From Acidobacteriota bacterium (GTDB lineage: Bacteria > Acidobacteriota > Terriglobia > UBA7540), in NCBI GenBank assembly GCA_023474345.1, contig JAMCXS010000008.1, positions 1 through 58,820 on the forward strand: a stretch of DNA of 58,820 nucleotides. Direction: 5' to 3'. A model generated the notes under the pieces. That model saw nothing but the letters and a program-made list of their open reading frames with translations. It had not been told where the DNA came from and made no database searches. How positions within the stretch are numbered: position 1 is the stretch's first letter; each line of letters starts with the position of its first letter. The position numbers were made by a program, and so were the translations under genes. Positions 27,073 to 36,249 of this stretch are shown one piece after another.

Positions 27073-27369
27073 ATGAGCGAAAACAACAGCGGGTCAAACG
27101 TGGCGTTCTTTCTCGCGGGGGCGGGGATTGGGGCTATATTGGCCCTGCTTTTTGCTCCGAAATCAGGCAAGGAAACGCGTGACTACCTCACCCAGAAGGC
27201 TGGCGAGAGCAGGGAGAAGGTAGCCGCAAAAAGTCAGGAATATCGCCGGCAGGCAGAAGGATACGTCGACAAGGCCAAGGAGGTTGTCAACAAGCAAAAA
27301 GAGCAACTTTCGGCGGCGCTTGAGGCGGGAAAGCAGGCTTATCGCGAGGAAAAGAGCAAGGCATCCTAA
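27073..27369 (+). CDS. YtxH-like small membrane protein 2
   Basis: A 98-residue paralogue of the gene before it, with AAGGAGGT upstream. The membrane segment is AFFLAGAGIGAILALLFAPKSGKETR-like, interrupted here only by spelling out: FFLAGAGIGAILALLFAP then SGKETRDYL. The rest is a Lys/Glu-rich helix (EKVAAKSQEYRRQAEGYV). Tandem YtxH genes followed by a membrane coiled-coil protein suggest an envelope-stress operon. Confidence 0.88.
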   Translation: MSENNSGSNVAFFLAGAGIGAILALLFAPKSGKETRDYLTQKAGESREKVAAKSQEYRRQAEGYVDKAKEVVNKQKEQLSAALEAGKQAYREEKSKAS

Positions 27370-27372
27370 GCG

Positions 27373-27394
27373 GAGCCACCTTTTTCCGTGGCTC
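27373..27394. terminator. Small hairpin between YtxH2 and orf170
   Basis: GAGCCAC (27373-27379) and GTGGCTC (27388-27394) form a 7-bp stem with the loop CTTTTTCC. No T-tract follows, so it may attenuate or process the message rather than end it. Confidence 0.4.
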
Positions 27395-27413
27395 GGGCGG
27401 TCGAGTGTAACCT

Positions 27414-27926
27414 ATGGCTCATGACACGTTGTTGACGATTTTCATTATCATCACCGCCGCCGCCGTCGTATTGCAGGCCCTTGCGATGTTCGGCATTTAC
27501 AAGGCCGTGCGGCGCATTCAGGGTGAAATCACAGGTATTCGTTCCGACGTGAAAGAACGGCTCGAACCGATCATTCAGTCCGTGAGAGAGATTGTCAACG
27601 ATAGTCGCGATCCTGTACGGACGGTGGTTTCCAACTTGGCCGAGGTCAGCCGGGTGCTGCGGGAGCGCACGAACAGTGTTGATTCGGTTCTCGACGAGTT
27701 CCTGGATAAGGTCCGGCTGCAAATGGCTCGCATCGATCAGACCATCACAGACGTGCTCGAAAAAGTTGAGAAAACCACGACGACGGTGCAGCGGAATATC
27801 GTCGCGCCGGTCACGGAAGTATCGGCCCTCCTGAAGGGTCTGCAGGCCGGAATTGACTTCCTTCTTTCGCGGCGCCGGGCGGGTCAAACGAGCGAAGTCC
27901 CGCAAGACGAGCAGATGTTTATCTGA
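27414..27926 (+). CDS. Membrane-anchored coiled-coil protein (DUF948-like)
   Basis: A 170-residue protein with one N-terminal TM helix (LLTIFIIITAAAVVLQALAM), then a long coil of regularly spaced Val/Ile/Leu (SVREIVNDSRDPVRTVVSNL, VLDEFLDKVRLQMARIDQTI). This resembles DUF948/YtxG proteins, which commonly sit next to YtxH. Third gene of the same-strand run. It probably organises or senses the membrane; no catalytic motif is visible. Confidence 0.75.
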   Translation: MAHDTLLTIFIIITAAAVVLQALAMFGIYKAVRRIQGEITGIRSDVKERLEPIIQSVREIVNDSRDPVRTVVSNLAEVSRVLRERTNSVDSVLDEFLDKVRLQMARIDQTITDVLEKVEKTTTTVQRNIVAPVTEVSALLKGLQAGIDFLLSRRRAGQTSEVPQDEQMFI

Positions 27927-28075
27927 CCTGAAAATTTTGAGGCTGCTCGCCTTCCACGGAATCGATTGACCCGGCGGTCGCGCGGAACGGAACGAACTGA
28001 GCGGAGCACGGAAAAGAATATGCGCTCGCCGAAGAGCCAATGCCGCCTGGCCGCCTTCTCCTCAGCCGGCGCACA

Positions 28076-29227
28076 TCAGTCCATGACTTGGGCAATCCAT
28101 CCGCCACCGACAACTTCCTTGCCATCGTAAAAGACGGCGGCTTGGCCGGGAGTGATGGCGCGCTGGGGGCTTGCGAACCGAACGACCGCCTCGGCGTTCT
28201 TACCGGCCTCAACGCGCGCGGGCGCGGCTAGGTGCTTGTTGCGAATCTTGACATCTGCGGCAAAAGACTCGCCTTCGCTGACTAGGCGAATCCAGTTGAC
28301 ATCGCGCACCCGCAGCCGACTCTTCAGGAGCTCTTGATCGGAACCCACCACAACGCGGTGACGGGCCGGGTCCATCTTGATAACGTAGAGAGGCTCGCCG
28401 GTGGCAAAACCAAGGCCCTTTCTCTGCCCGAGCGTGTAGTTTTCCAGTCCTTCATGCCGGCCGAGGACGTGGCCGTCGGTCGAGACGATCTCGCCACCTG
28501 CAGGGTTAGGCCTCATGCCCTGCTCGGACAGATAAGCATCAATGAAGAGGCGGTAGTTTCCCGTAGGGACGAAGCAGATCTCCTGGCTGTCAGGCTTTTC
28601 GGCCACCGGAAGACGTCGCTGGCGAGCCATGGCCCGCACCTGTTCCTTGGTATATTCGCCCAAGGGGAACAGCGCGCGTGCAAGCTGTTCCTGTGTCAAT
28701 CCGAACAGAAAGTAGGACTGATCCCTCGAAGGATCACGGCCGACGAGCAGTCGGTATCGCCCGGTTTCATTATCTCGGCGAATGCGCGCATAATGCCCGG
28801 TGGCGACGTGATCGGCGCCAATCTTAAGCGCCGTTTCAATCAATTGCGCAAATTTAATTTCCGTATTGCAGAGGCTGCAGGGTATGGGCGTTTCGCCCGC
28901 CAGATAGCTTTCGACAAATGGCCGCACCACGTCACGTTCGAACCGATCTTCGAAATTGACCACATAATACGGAAGCCCCAGAAAATTCGCGACACGCCGC
29001 GCGTCATAAACGTCATCCGGCGAGCAACACCGGCAACTTGCGCGGCCGGGTGTTTCTCCCTCTTCAAGACCCTGCATCGCGGGCAGGCGTCGCTGGTTCC
29101 AGAGCTGCATGGTGATTCCAACGACGGCCGGAGAGCCGTTCGAACTTGCGCGCGGGCTGTTTTCTGCGAGCAGCGCCGCCGCCATGGAACTATCCACTCC
29201 GCCACTCATTGCGACTGCAATAGTCAT
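28076..29227 (-). CDS. mnmA: tRNA-specific 2-thiouridylase MnmA
   Basis: A 383-residue enzyme that inserts sulfur at C2 of wobble uridine 34 in tRNA Lys/Glu/Gln. The PP-loop SGGVDSS is at residues 8-14. The catalytic pair is Cys of PCSLCNTEIKF and Cys of EICFVP. GRDPSRDQSYFLFGL is the tRNA/ATP signature. An insertion with ASCRCCSPDDVYDARRVA marks a subtype. The start lacks a strong RBS. The cysteine desulfurase gene lies just upstream on the same strand, so sulfur donor and acceptor are probably co-expressed despite a repeat-bearing 186-base gap. Confidence 0.97.
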   Translation of the reverse strand: MTIAVAMSGGVDSSMAAALLAENSPRASSNGSPAVVGITMQLWNQRRLPAMQGLEEGETPGRASCRCCSPDDVYDARRVANFLGLPYYVVNFEDRFERDVVRPFVESYLAGETPIPCSLCNTEIKFAQLIETALKIGADHVATGHYARIRRDNETGRYRLLVGRDPSRDQSYFLFGLTQEQLARALFPLGEYTKEQVRAMARQRRLPVAEKPDSQEICFVPTGNYRLFIDAYLSEQGMRPNPAGGEIVSTDGHVLGRHEGLENYTLGQRKGLGFATGEPLYVIKMDPARHRVVVGSDQELLKSRLRVRDVNWIRLVSEGESFAADVKIRNKHLAAPARVEAGKNAEAVVRFASPQRAITPGQAAVFYDGKEVVGGGWIAQVMD

Positions 29228-29296
29228 AGAAATCCGAGCCTTCAGTTGAATGGGCGCCTAATTACCATTAGCAGATGGCACAAAGAACCGATTTTG

Positions 29297-29390
29297 TTAT
29301 GCCGAGCCTTTTGCCCCGTGGTCCCGAGCGCAGCGGCGAATCTGCTTTGTCCGCCATCCGATAGATACAACAGATGCTTCGCTCAGCATG
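29297..29390. repeat. Dispersed GTCATGCTGAGCG-type repeat
   Basis: Between the desulfurase and mnmA lies TTATGCCGAGC... ending with CGCTCAGCATG (29380-29390). The right end is identical to the arm at 31300-31310. Part of a family of inverted-repeat intergenic elements. Confidence 0.6.
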
Positions 29391-29413
29391 ATGGTGACCG
29401 TTCCCAGCAGATG

Positions 29414-30586
29414 TCAGACGGTGATAGCACTCTTGTTATAGCGCGGCGAAAGCGAGCGAAGTTGTTCGACAACCGGCGGCAAGATCTGGAGGGTATAGTC
29501 GATATCATCAGAAGTGTTGAATCGCCCCAGGCTGAAGCGAATGCTCGATCGCGCCTTTTCTCTGCGGCCGATGGCGGAGAGCACATGGGAAGGCTCAAGG
29601 GATCCGGAGGAACATGCAGCTCCGGTCGAGCACGCGATACCTCGCAGGTCCATGGCGATCACGAAGCCCTCGCCCTCGATATAGTCAAAGCTGATGTTTG
29701 TGGTGCTGGGCAGGCGCCGCAGCCGGTCGCCCACGACGGTTGCCATGGGAACGCTCTGGAGGATTCCTTCCTCAAGGCGGTCGCGCATGGCGCCGACGCG
29801 CTCGGTTTCGCTCTCCCAATGTTCGGTTCCGAGTTCGGCGGCCTTTCCCAATCCCACAATTCCCGGCACGTTTTCGGTGCCGGGCCGGCGGTCTCGTTCG
29901 TGATGGCCGCCGTAGAGCAGGGAACGCAAAAGCGTTCCCCGGCGAACATAAAGCGCTCCCACGCCTTTGGGACCGTAAAGCTTGTGCGCGGACAGCGAAA
30001 GCAGGTCCACACCCAGTTTTTCAACATCCACAGGGACTTTCCCAACGGATTGCACCGCGTCCGTGTGGAAGTAGATGTCGCGCTCGCGAGCGATGCGACC
30101 GATCTCCTCAAGTGGCTGAAGGGTTCCGAGTTCGTTGTTGGCGTGCATGACGGAAATCAGCACCGTATCCGGACTGATGGCTTTTTCGATGTCGCCGGGG
30201 TCCACGACCCCGCTAGCTCCTACCGGAACATAGGTGACTCGTACCCCGCGTTTTTCAAGCGCCTTCGCCGTGTGCAGAACCGCATGGTGCTCGATAGTGA
30301 TGGTGATGACGTGCTTCTTTTCGGAGCGTGACGCCTCCACAATGCCGAACAGCGCCGCGTTGTCCGATTCCGTTCCGCCGCTGGTAAACACAATTTCATT
30401 CGGCCGCGCGTTCAGCAGGCGCGCAACCTGTTCGCGGCTCAATTCCAGAGCGGCTTTGGCGCGCTGGCCGTACCAGTGAATGGAAGATGCGTTTCCGAAG
30501 TCATCGAGGAAATACGGTTTCATTGCCTCATAGACTTCTGGGGCAACGGGGGTTGTCGCATTGTTATCCAGGTAAACTCTTCGCAT
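29414..30586 (-). CDS. iscS: Cysteine desulfurase (NifS/IscS family)
   Basis: A 390-residue PLP enzyme that turns cysteine into alanine plus a protein persulfide. ATG 30586 begins the conserved MRRVYLDNNATTPVAPEV; the longer TTG frame is discarded. Landmarks: FTSGGTESDNAA, HAVLHT (His over PLP), SLSAHKLYGPKGVGAL (Schiff-base Lys), and ACSTGAACSSGS (active-site Cys loop). Next to mnmA, so it most likely supplies sulfur for tRNA thiolation, possibly also Fe-S assembly. The symbol iscS is by general similarity; it could equally be called nifS. Confidence 0.95.
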   Translation of the reverse strand: MRRVYLDNNATTPVAPEVYEAMKPYFLDDFGNASSIHWYGQRAKAALELSREQVARLLNARPNEIVFTSGGTESDNAALFGIVEASRSEKKHVITITIEHHAVLHTAKALEKRGVRVTYVPVGASGVVDPGDIEKAISPDTVLISVMHANNELGTLQPLEEIGRIARERDIYFHTDAVQSVGKVPVDVEKLGVDLLSLSAHKLYGPKGVGALYVRRGTLLRSLLYGGHHERDRRPGTENVPGIVGLGKAAELGTEHWESETERVGAMRDRLEEGILQSVPMATVVGDRLRRLPSTTNISFDYIEGEGFVIAMDLRGIACSTGAACSSGSLEPSHVLSAIGRREKARSSIRFSLGRFNTSDDIDYTLQILPPVVEQLRSLSPRYNKSAITV

Positions 30587-30861
30587 GTCGAATTCGCAAA
30601 GCCCGCATGATAAGCGCAAACTTTAATCATTTCGAGAGTAGCCCAGCACAGGCTACGAAGTCAAACACGCTAATTGAGGCTGATTGCCGCGTCAAAGGCG
30701 CTCACGCAATGGCACAAACTTGCGGCGGCGGGCCGTCTGCAATTGGCGCAGGCGGTATGGTCATCACCTTTTCTTGTGATGCGGGTCATAGACAGGAAGT
30801 CGCGGTCGGACAAAGCATCGTGCAAGGGAAACTCCTATATTTAACAAAGGAGGGCGATCGC

Positions 30862-31182
30862 ATGTTTGCCAGAATTGTCCGGGTGAATCTGAAGCCCGGA
30901 AGCAGGGTCGGTTACACGCGGGCCATCGACGGTGAAATTTATCCCAGATTAAAGAGGCAGGTTGGGTTCGCGGGTCAAGTCTCGATGGTCTCTACCGATG
31001 AGAAAGAAGGAATCGGCATCAGCCTGTGGGAACGCCGGGAAGATGCGGAGGCGTATCATCGCGGAGAATATGCCGACGTTATGAAGGTGTTGGAGCCGTT
31101 CACAGAGGGAAGCCCGGAAGTCGAAAACTATGACGTGGCGAATTCAACGGTTGAGGCGCTTCCTGTTCGCAAGGCGGCCTGA
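30862..31182 (+). CDS. Small ABM/dimeric alpha-beta barrel-like protein
   Basis: A 106-residue protein. ATG 30862 stands behind a near-perfect AAGGAGGGCGATCGC; the long open frame upstream is ignored. MFARIVRVNLKPGSRVGYTR, EIYPRLKRQVGFAGQVSM and GIGISLWERREDAEAYHRG fit the antibiotic-biosynthesis-monooxygenase-like ferredoxin fold (dimeric alpha-beta barrel). Members range from small oxygenases to stress proteins; the function here is unknown. Confidence 0.75.
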   Translation: MFARIVRVNLKPGSRVGYTRAIDGEIYPRLKRQVGFAGQVSMVSTDEKEGIGISLWERREDAEAYHRGEYADVMKVLEPFTEGSPEVENYDVANSTVEALPVRKAA

Positions 31183-31223
31183 GATCACCTGAGCGGAATT
31201 GGTGGCACACGGAAGGTAAGTTC

Positions 31224-31310
31224 GTCATGCTGAGCGGGCCTTTGCAGAGCAAAGAATCTTCCGTAGGACTGATCCACAAGAAAAACGGCCGATAGCTGCC
31301 GCTCAGCATG
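31224..31310. repeat. Inverted-repeat intergenic element of the CATGCTGAGCG family
   Basis: CATGCTGAGCG (31226-31236) and its exact complement CGCTCAGCATG (31300-31310) bound an 85-bp unit containing AAAGAATCTTCCG. The right arm is identical to that at 29380-29390, and a degenerate relative lies at 11050-11090. Confidence 0.75.
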
Positions 31311-31461
31311 TCGACATCCAGGCTGTTTCACTATCTTCGACAGTGCGATACTGGGTAAGAGAGTGTGGTAGATCGGATAAAAAGTGCCGGCTTCGGCAGC
31401 GTCCGATTTTCTTAGTATTGAGGCATGTAATCTTCCTTTGAAAAGGGTTAAGGTGCACGCG

Positions 31462-33423
31462 ATGACAGATATGACAAACCGCCACTTCGATTCACAAACT
31501 TCACACCGCGAGATGCGAGAAGATCTGTCAGGCCATGCTTTAAGCGCCACACCAGCCGAGACGGTTCCCTATCGGCTGGAGACATCGAAAAGTGACGTCC
31601 GAGGCCCGCAGGATTCCAGTTGGACTGTCGAAGGAAGCGGGGGGGAACTGGTGGTGGCGCAAGCCAGAGCCGCCGGAGTTGAATATGTCTTCGCCAATCC
31701 TGGCTCGTTTGAGTCCGGCCTGTTTGACGCCCTCACTGACGTTCCGGCGATGCATGTCATTTTGGGCCTGCATGAGGGAATTGTACTGTCCATGGCGGAC
31801 GGTTACCACCGCGTGACAGGCAAACCTGGTTTTGTGAACGTTCATGCGGTCGTCGGAACAGCGCAGATGCTGGGACAACTCTATAACGCGTGGTGGGATG
31901 GGTCCGCATTGGTGGTGACCGCCGGCCTGCTGGATAGCGAGACGGGAAGCGATGAGGTTCTACTGGCCGCGCCGCCCGGATTCAGCCAAAAGGAGATTGC
32001 CCGTCCGTTTACCAAGATGTGCTGGGATGCCCGGGAGCCCGGCATCCTGCCGCTGATGCTTCGACGAGCATTAAAAGTGGCGATGGCCGAGCCTAGCGGG
32101 CCGGTCTATTTGGCCATGAAGGACTCGGCCCTGGAAAGCAAAGACGTGCGGGCGGAGATCCTGCCTGCCGAGCGTTTCCTGCTGACTGGGCGGGCTAGAC
32201 CGGCGAAGGCAGCCGTCGAACTGGCCGCCAGGATGGTTGTGGAATCCATGCGACCGCTGGTTGTTGTAGGAGACGACGTTTGGAAAGCGGGAGCACAGCC
32301 CGAACTTCTGGCCTTCTCTGAGCAAATGGGCTTGCCTGTTGCCGACCAGGTTACCGCGCAGGCTGAGATGGTCTCCAAAGGGTTAGCCATGGATTCTCCT
32401 TTTCGTGCGTTCCATAGCTTTCCGGTGCGCCATCCACATTATCTCGGCAACTTCAGAGCGAATTCAGAGTGGATGAAGCGTGGTGTAGACCTGTTGGTGT
32501 GCATCGGCTGCAGGGATTTCGGCGATCGTGCAGTGGTCCCAACCGGCGATGTGCCTGCTGGCGCCCGCGTGATACGGATCGGCACGAATACTTCCGCGAT
32601 GGGCCGCAACTATCCAACAGACGTTGCACTGGTAGGAGATATTAAGGAGGCGCTGAACGAACTGCTGGCGGCGATAGGAGACCTCCTTACCACGGAACGT
32701 CGGGAGACGATTGCCGGGGATCGTTCGGCGGAGATTACCAAGCTGACATCTGAAGAGCGAGCCCTCGCCCAGGCAGCAGCGCAAAAGAATTTTGGGCAGT
32801 CGCCGATTCACCCGGATGAAATAGCGCACACCATGGCAGCGGTGCTCGATCATAACGCTGTGATCGTGTGCGAAAATCCTACGGCTGCGTATAAACCCTT
32901 TTCATTTGGCTTTCGTGAAAATGAACAGATGCACATCAGTACGGGAGGGGCCAGCCTTGGCTGGGGTGTGGGAGCCGCGACGGGCGCCAAACTCGGAGCA
33001 CCTGACCGCCAGGTCGTTTGCTATATCGGTGATGGTGCATTGATGTACAGTGCCTCCGGCTTTTGGACTCAGGCGCGGTACAACATTCCTGTGCTGACGG
33101 TTGTTGCGAATAACTACAATTACCAGACCGTACGGCTTGTCTATCACGGCTATCAGGGCAAGATGGCCGCCACGGGGCATTATGCCGGGACATATCTGGG
33201 TGAGCCTGGCATCGACTTTGTTGCATTGGCGGGAAGCCAGGGCGTGCGAGGGGAGAAAGTTGATAACCCGCAACAGCTTGAACCGGCATTGGAGCGCGGG
33301 AAAGTCATAACGCAGGAAGGTAAACCTTATTTGATCGAAGTCGCAACGGCGCGCTGCGGCCCAGGCGCCGAATCAGTATGGCACGAGAAGTTTGCTTTAC
33401 GTTCGGACGGCCAGAAAAGGTGA
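31462..33423 (+). CDS. Thiamine-diphosphate-dependent enzyme (AHAS/benzoylformate decarboxylase-like)
   Basis: A 653-residue ThDP enzyme. ATG 31462 follows AAGGTG; about 65 residues precede the first domain, an unusual N-terminal extension without signal character. The Pyr domain is EYVFANPGSFESGLFDAL with the cofactor-activating Glu in LGLHEGIVLSMADGY. The PP domain carries GDGALMYSASGFWTQARYNIP then VVANNYNYQ (Mg/diphosphate GDG...NN motif). Candidates are acetolactate synthase, benzoylformate or oxalyl-type decarboxylase. Lack of the AHAS small subunit nearby and the LLDSETGSDE loop argue against a biosynthetic AHAS. Confidence 0.88.
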   Translation: MTDMTNRHFDSQTSHREMREDLSGHALSATPAETVPYRLETSKSDVRGPQDSSWTVEGSGGELVVAQARAAGVEYVFANPGSFESGLFDALTDVPAMHVILGLHEGIVLSMADGYHRVTGKPGFVNVHAVVGTAQMLGQLYNAWWDGSALVVTAGLLDSETGSDEVLLAAPPGFSQKEIARPFTKMCWDAREPGILPLMLRRALKVAMAEPSGPVYLAMKDSALESKDVRAEILPAERFLLTGRARPAKAAVELAARMVVESMRPLVVVGDDVWKAGAQPELLAFSEQMGLPVADQVTAQAEMVSKGLAMDSPFRAFHSFPVRHPHYLGNFRANSEWMKRGVDLLVCIGCRDFGDRAVVPTGDVPAGARVIRIGTNTSAMGRNYPTDVALVGDIKEALNELLAAIGDLLTTERRETIAGDRSAEITKLTSEERALAQAAAQKNFGQSPIHPDEIAHTMAAVLDHNAVIVCENPTAAYKPFSFGFRENEQMHISTGGASLGWGVGAATGAKLGAPDRQVVCYIGDGALMYSASGFWTQARYNIPVLTVVANNYNYQTVRLVYHGYQGKMAATGHYAGTYLGEPGIDFVALAGSQGVRGEKVDNPQQLEPALERGKVITQEGKPYLIEVATARCGPGAESVWHEKFALRSDGQKR

Positions 33424-33466
33424 CACTGTTCGCTTTATTCCCGTCTCAGGCGTGTGATTTTGGTCC

Positions 33467-34297
33467 TCAGCTTTCATGCTTGTGGAGGTGGGGATGAGTG
33501 TGGAGCGCGCCTGATTTGTGGACATGCAGATGGGCGTGAAGCAGGTTTGTCTGCTTCAGCAGCGCCACGTCGCTTAGGATTTCGGTTGGCGCCGCAGCGG
33601 CCACGATGCGACCTTCATGGAAGACAAAGCAATCGTCCGCGATGTCTTCTACAATGTCGAGATCGTGCGTAGTAGTAACGATCGTTTTGCCGCTGCCTTT
33701 TGATTGCACGAGGAAATCGATCATATGGCTCTCGCTTTTGGGATCGAGGGCGGCGGTGGGCTCGTCAAGGAGCAGAATCTCCGGGTCCAGCACAAGAACG
33801 GAAGCCAGCGCGACGCGCTTCTTTTCGCCCATGGAGAGGTGATGCGGCGAGCGGTCCTTCAGGTGGGTAATTTCCATCATTTCGAGCGTTTCTGAGATTT
33901 TTCGGCGGATCTCGCCGTCGGGCCACCGGAGCTGAAGCGGGCCGAAGGCAACTTCGTCAAACACCGTGGGCGAGAAGAGTTGAACCTCCGGATTCTGAAA
34001 GACCAGCCCTACCCGCCGCCTGAATTCCAGGCCGAATCCGTCGCTTTCAATGTTTTCCGCGGTGAGGGGCCTGCCGCAGAAGTATACATTGCCCTCATCC
34101 GGGAAGCAGAGGCCGTTAAGAATCCGAAGCAGGGTCGACTTGCCGGAGCCATTGGCGCCGAGCAGCACCACCCGGCGGCCCGGGTTCACCGTCAGATTGA
34201 GATGCTTGAGCGCCGTTACTTCGCGATAGCGATAAGTGACATCACAAACCTCGTAAACCGGAAGTTGTCCTGTACCGTTCGAATTTGTTCGGCTCAT
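33467..34297 (-). CDS. cbiO: Cobalt/nickel ECF transporter ATPase CbiO
   Basis: A 276-residue ABC ATPase energising metal uptake. Its ATG overlaps the cbiQ stop (ATGA at 34294-34297), so translation is coupled. Walker A is LLGANGSGKSTLL. The Q-loop/ECF signature is VGLVFQNPEVQLFSPTVFDEVAFGP, the ABC signature LSMGEKKRVALAS, Walker B ILLLDEPTAALDP and the switch His TTTHDLD. The last ~25 residues are very His-rich (HAHLHVHK, HTHPHLHKH), a likely Ni/Co-binding tail. Confidence 0.95.
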   Translation of the reverse strand: MSRTNSNGTGQLPVYEVCDVTYRYREVTALKHLNLTVNPGRRVVLLGANGSGKSTLLRILNGLCFPDEGNVYFCGRPLTAENIESDGFGLEFRRRVGLVFQNPEVQLFSPTVFDEVAFGPLQLRWPDGEIRRKISETLEMMEITHLKDRSPHHLSMGEKKRVALASVLVLDPEILLLDEPTAALDPKSESHMIDFLVQSKGSGKTIVTTTHDLDIVEDIADDCFVFHEGRIVAAAAPTEILSDVALLKQTNLLHAHLHVHKSGALHTHPHLHKHES

Positions 34298-35130
34298 CGT
34301 CCCCACCAGAAGGCTGCGGCGGACACCAGGGTGAACCCGGCAAGCATGATCCAATCGAAACGCCGCATCCGGAACTCATCCAGAATATGAACCTCGCCGC
34401 GAAAGCCCCGCGACTGCATGGCAAGGTAAACCTCCGAACTGAGGTCGAACGTCTTGGACAGTAGAACACCGGCGCTTGAGGCGGCTACGCGGCGCCTCTC
34501 ACGACCCGTCAGATTTCCCACCATGCGACTGCGCCGCGACTCGAACATGTCGTGCGCGGTTTGAAGCAAAAGATAAACGTATCGATAAGTCATTCCCAGG
34601 ATGGTGACCACAATGACCGGCACTCGAAGCACACGCAGAGCCTTAAGGACGTCATTCCATGGGGTCGTGAGGACCAGCAAGACACACAAGGTCGCTGCCG
34701 TTTCCACCCGCAACACAAGGTAGCCGGCGCTCGCAAGACCTTGTGAAGTAATCGTCCACCCAAGCCAGGGAAGTTGATATAGCGCCCGGCCCGGCGTAAC
34801 AAAAGGTGCTGGCAGGGCAATCACCCCCGTAAATAACAGGACGGCGATCCACACCCTTTTCAGCAAAATGCTGAATGAAACACGAGAGAGCCCAGCCAGC
34901 ACGACAGTAACGGCAAAAAGGCATCCAATCACTGCAAAGCTGCGGGCGGCTGCCGCCGGCACGATCAAGGCCAGAATGCCCAGTAGTTTTACTCGTGGAT
35001 CGAGACGTTGCAGCAGGCCGTGGGCTCGCGCCGTTTCTTCGGCATAAAAGGTGTGCTCCAGCGCATCCACAAAACTCGCTGTGGTGCGCTCCAGGAAGCC
35101 GCTTTTTCTACTCTGCATGCGAGCCGCCAT
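34294..35130 (-). CDS. cbiQ: Cobalt/nickel ECF transporter T component CbiQ
   Basis: A 278-residue transmembrane coupling protein with about five hydrophobic segments (LLGILALIVPAAAARSFAVI, ILLKRVWIAVLLFTGVIALP, VIVVTILGMTYRYVYLLL). The coupling helices of the T component are recognisable as ESRRSRMVGNLTGRERRR and AMQSRGFRGEVH, the two Ala-Arg-Gly-like motifs that dock to CbiO. Starts three bases after the cbiM stop and overlaps cbiO by four. Confidence 0.93.
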   Translation of the reverse strand: MAARMQSRKSGFLERTTASFVDALEHTFYAEETARAHGLLQRLDPRVKLLGILALIVPAAAARSFAVIGCLFAVTVVLAGLSRVSFSILLKRVWIAVLLFTGVIALPAPFVTPGRALYQLPWLGWTITSQGLASAGYLVLRVETAATLCVLLVLTTPWNDVLKALRVLRVPVIVVTILGMTYRYVYLLLQTAHDMFESRRSRMVGNLTGRERRRVAASSAGVLLSKTFDLSSEVYLAMQSRGFRGEVHILDEFRMRRFDWIMLAGFTLVSAAAFWWGR

Positions 35131-35133
35131 AAG

Positions 35134-36249
35134 TTATGTTTCCTCGGCGCGCGTGTGTGCCCCCGGTGGTCCGTGGCGCGTCTTGGCAGCGAGCCAATTG
35201 ATCAACGTGGATAGAAGAATGATGATCCCAATTCCAAACATGCCCGAAAGGATGTAACCGAATGCAGGCTTGCGTACAAAGGGCGGGGAATAATTGGGGA
35301 AAGGCGCGGTCCAGATTGTGGATAAGCGTTCTAGTCCGCTTGGGGTCTGGGCCGGAGGCGTCACGTTTTGTGAAACCTTTGCAATCTCCTGACGCGCGGC
35401 CGGGCTCGAAAAGTCGTGAACGCTCCATTCGCCCCAGGCTTTTCCCGCAGCCAGCAAGCCGAGCGGTGTCAGCACCAGGAGCAAACCGACGGCAGTCCAG
35501 AGTGGCCTTGCGGTCCTCCAGCCGCTTTCTCTTGTAACAAGCTGTGCTTCCTCTTGCGGAAGCGGTATTCCCGGAGCACTGAATCTGAGCAACGAAGGAT
35601 TTGCGCGTTGCAGATAAGCCACGATGCCGCCGGAAACGACCAGTTCAGCCAGTCCGGCAAAGGTCAGGTGGCCGATCATGATGGCCGGGAGAGCGATGCT
35701 CAGCGGGTAAGGCGCATAGAACGGCGCGCCTGTAGCGCTCTTAAAATAAAGAGGTTGAATGCCCAGTTCCACCGATGCACACAAGGCGGCACAGTTGATG
35801 GCGAGATAACCGCTCAGGGCTGCTGCCACCACACGCCTTTGGGAGGTTATGGCAGACCTTCCTGCGAGGGCTCGGTAACTGAGGTACGCTATCAATGAAC
35901 CAACGATGGCCATATTGAAGCAGTTTGCGCCCAGGGTTGTTATGCCCCCATCCCCAAAGAAAACCGCCTGGATGAATAGAGCCGTAGAAAGAGCAAGCAT
36001 CGAAGCCCAGGGCCCCAGGACAATGCTTGCGATCGCGACGCCCAGAGGGTGAGCGGTGGTGCCGCCCGGAATGGGAATGTTGAACATCATGATCACAAAG
36101 GAGAACGCCGCGAAAACCGAGATCAGCGGCACCAGGCGCGTGAAGAGCATCTTTTTGGTCTTGCGCAGGGCTACGTACCAGAAAGGCGCAGCGCTGGCGT
36201 AGAGAACCGCACAGGTCGAGGGGCTGAGGTAACCGTCTGGGATATGCAT
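35134..36249 (-). CDS. cbiM: Cobalt/nickel ECF substrate-binding protein CbiM with CbiN-like C-terminal part
   Basis: A 371-residue membrane protein. ATG 36249 begins MHIPDGYLSP, whose N-terminal Met-His metal-binding end is functionally required in CbiM/NikM, so the longer frame is wrong. Residues ~1-210 form the M component (IPGGTTAHPLGVAIASIVLGPWA, FFGDGGITTLGANCFNMAI). The C-terminal ~130 residues (LLLVLTPLGLLAAGKAWGEW, AFGYILSGMFGIGIIILL) match PDGLE/CbiN-type domains, so this is an MN fusion. First gene of the cbiMN-Q-O operon. Confidence 0.93.
   Translation of the reverse strand: MHIPDGYLSPSTCAVLYASAAPFWYVALRKTKKMLFTRLVPLISVFAAFSFVIMMFNIPIPGGTTAHPLGVAIASIVLGPWASMLALSTALFIQAVFFGDGGITTLGANCFNMAIVGSLIAYLSYRALAGRSAITSQRRVVAAALSGYLAINCAALCASVELGIQPLYFKSATGAPFYAPYPLSIALPAIMIGHLTFAGLAELVVSGGIVAYLQRANPSLLRFSAPGIPLPQEEAQLVTRESGWRTARPLWTAVGLLLVLTPLGLLAAGKAWGEWSVHDFSSPAARQEIAKVSQNVTPPAQTPSGLERLSTIWTAPFPNYSPPFVRKPAFGYILSGMFGIGIIILLSTLINWLAAKTRHGPPGAHTRAEET

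Noticed and set aside
28334-30331. 665-codon plus-strand frame opposite mnmA and the desulfurase
   Set aside because: Antisense shadow of two clear enzymes; composition is Arg/Ala/His-rich without motifs.
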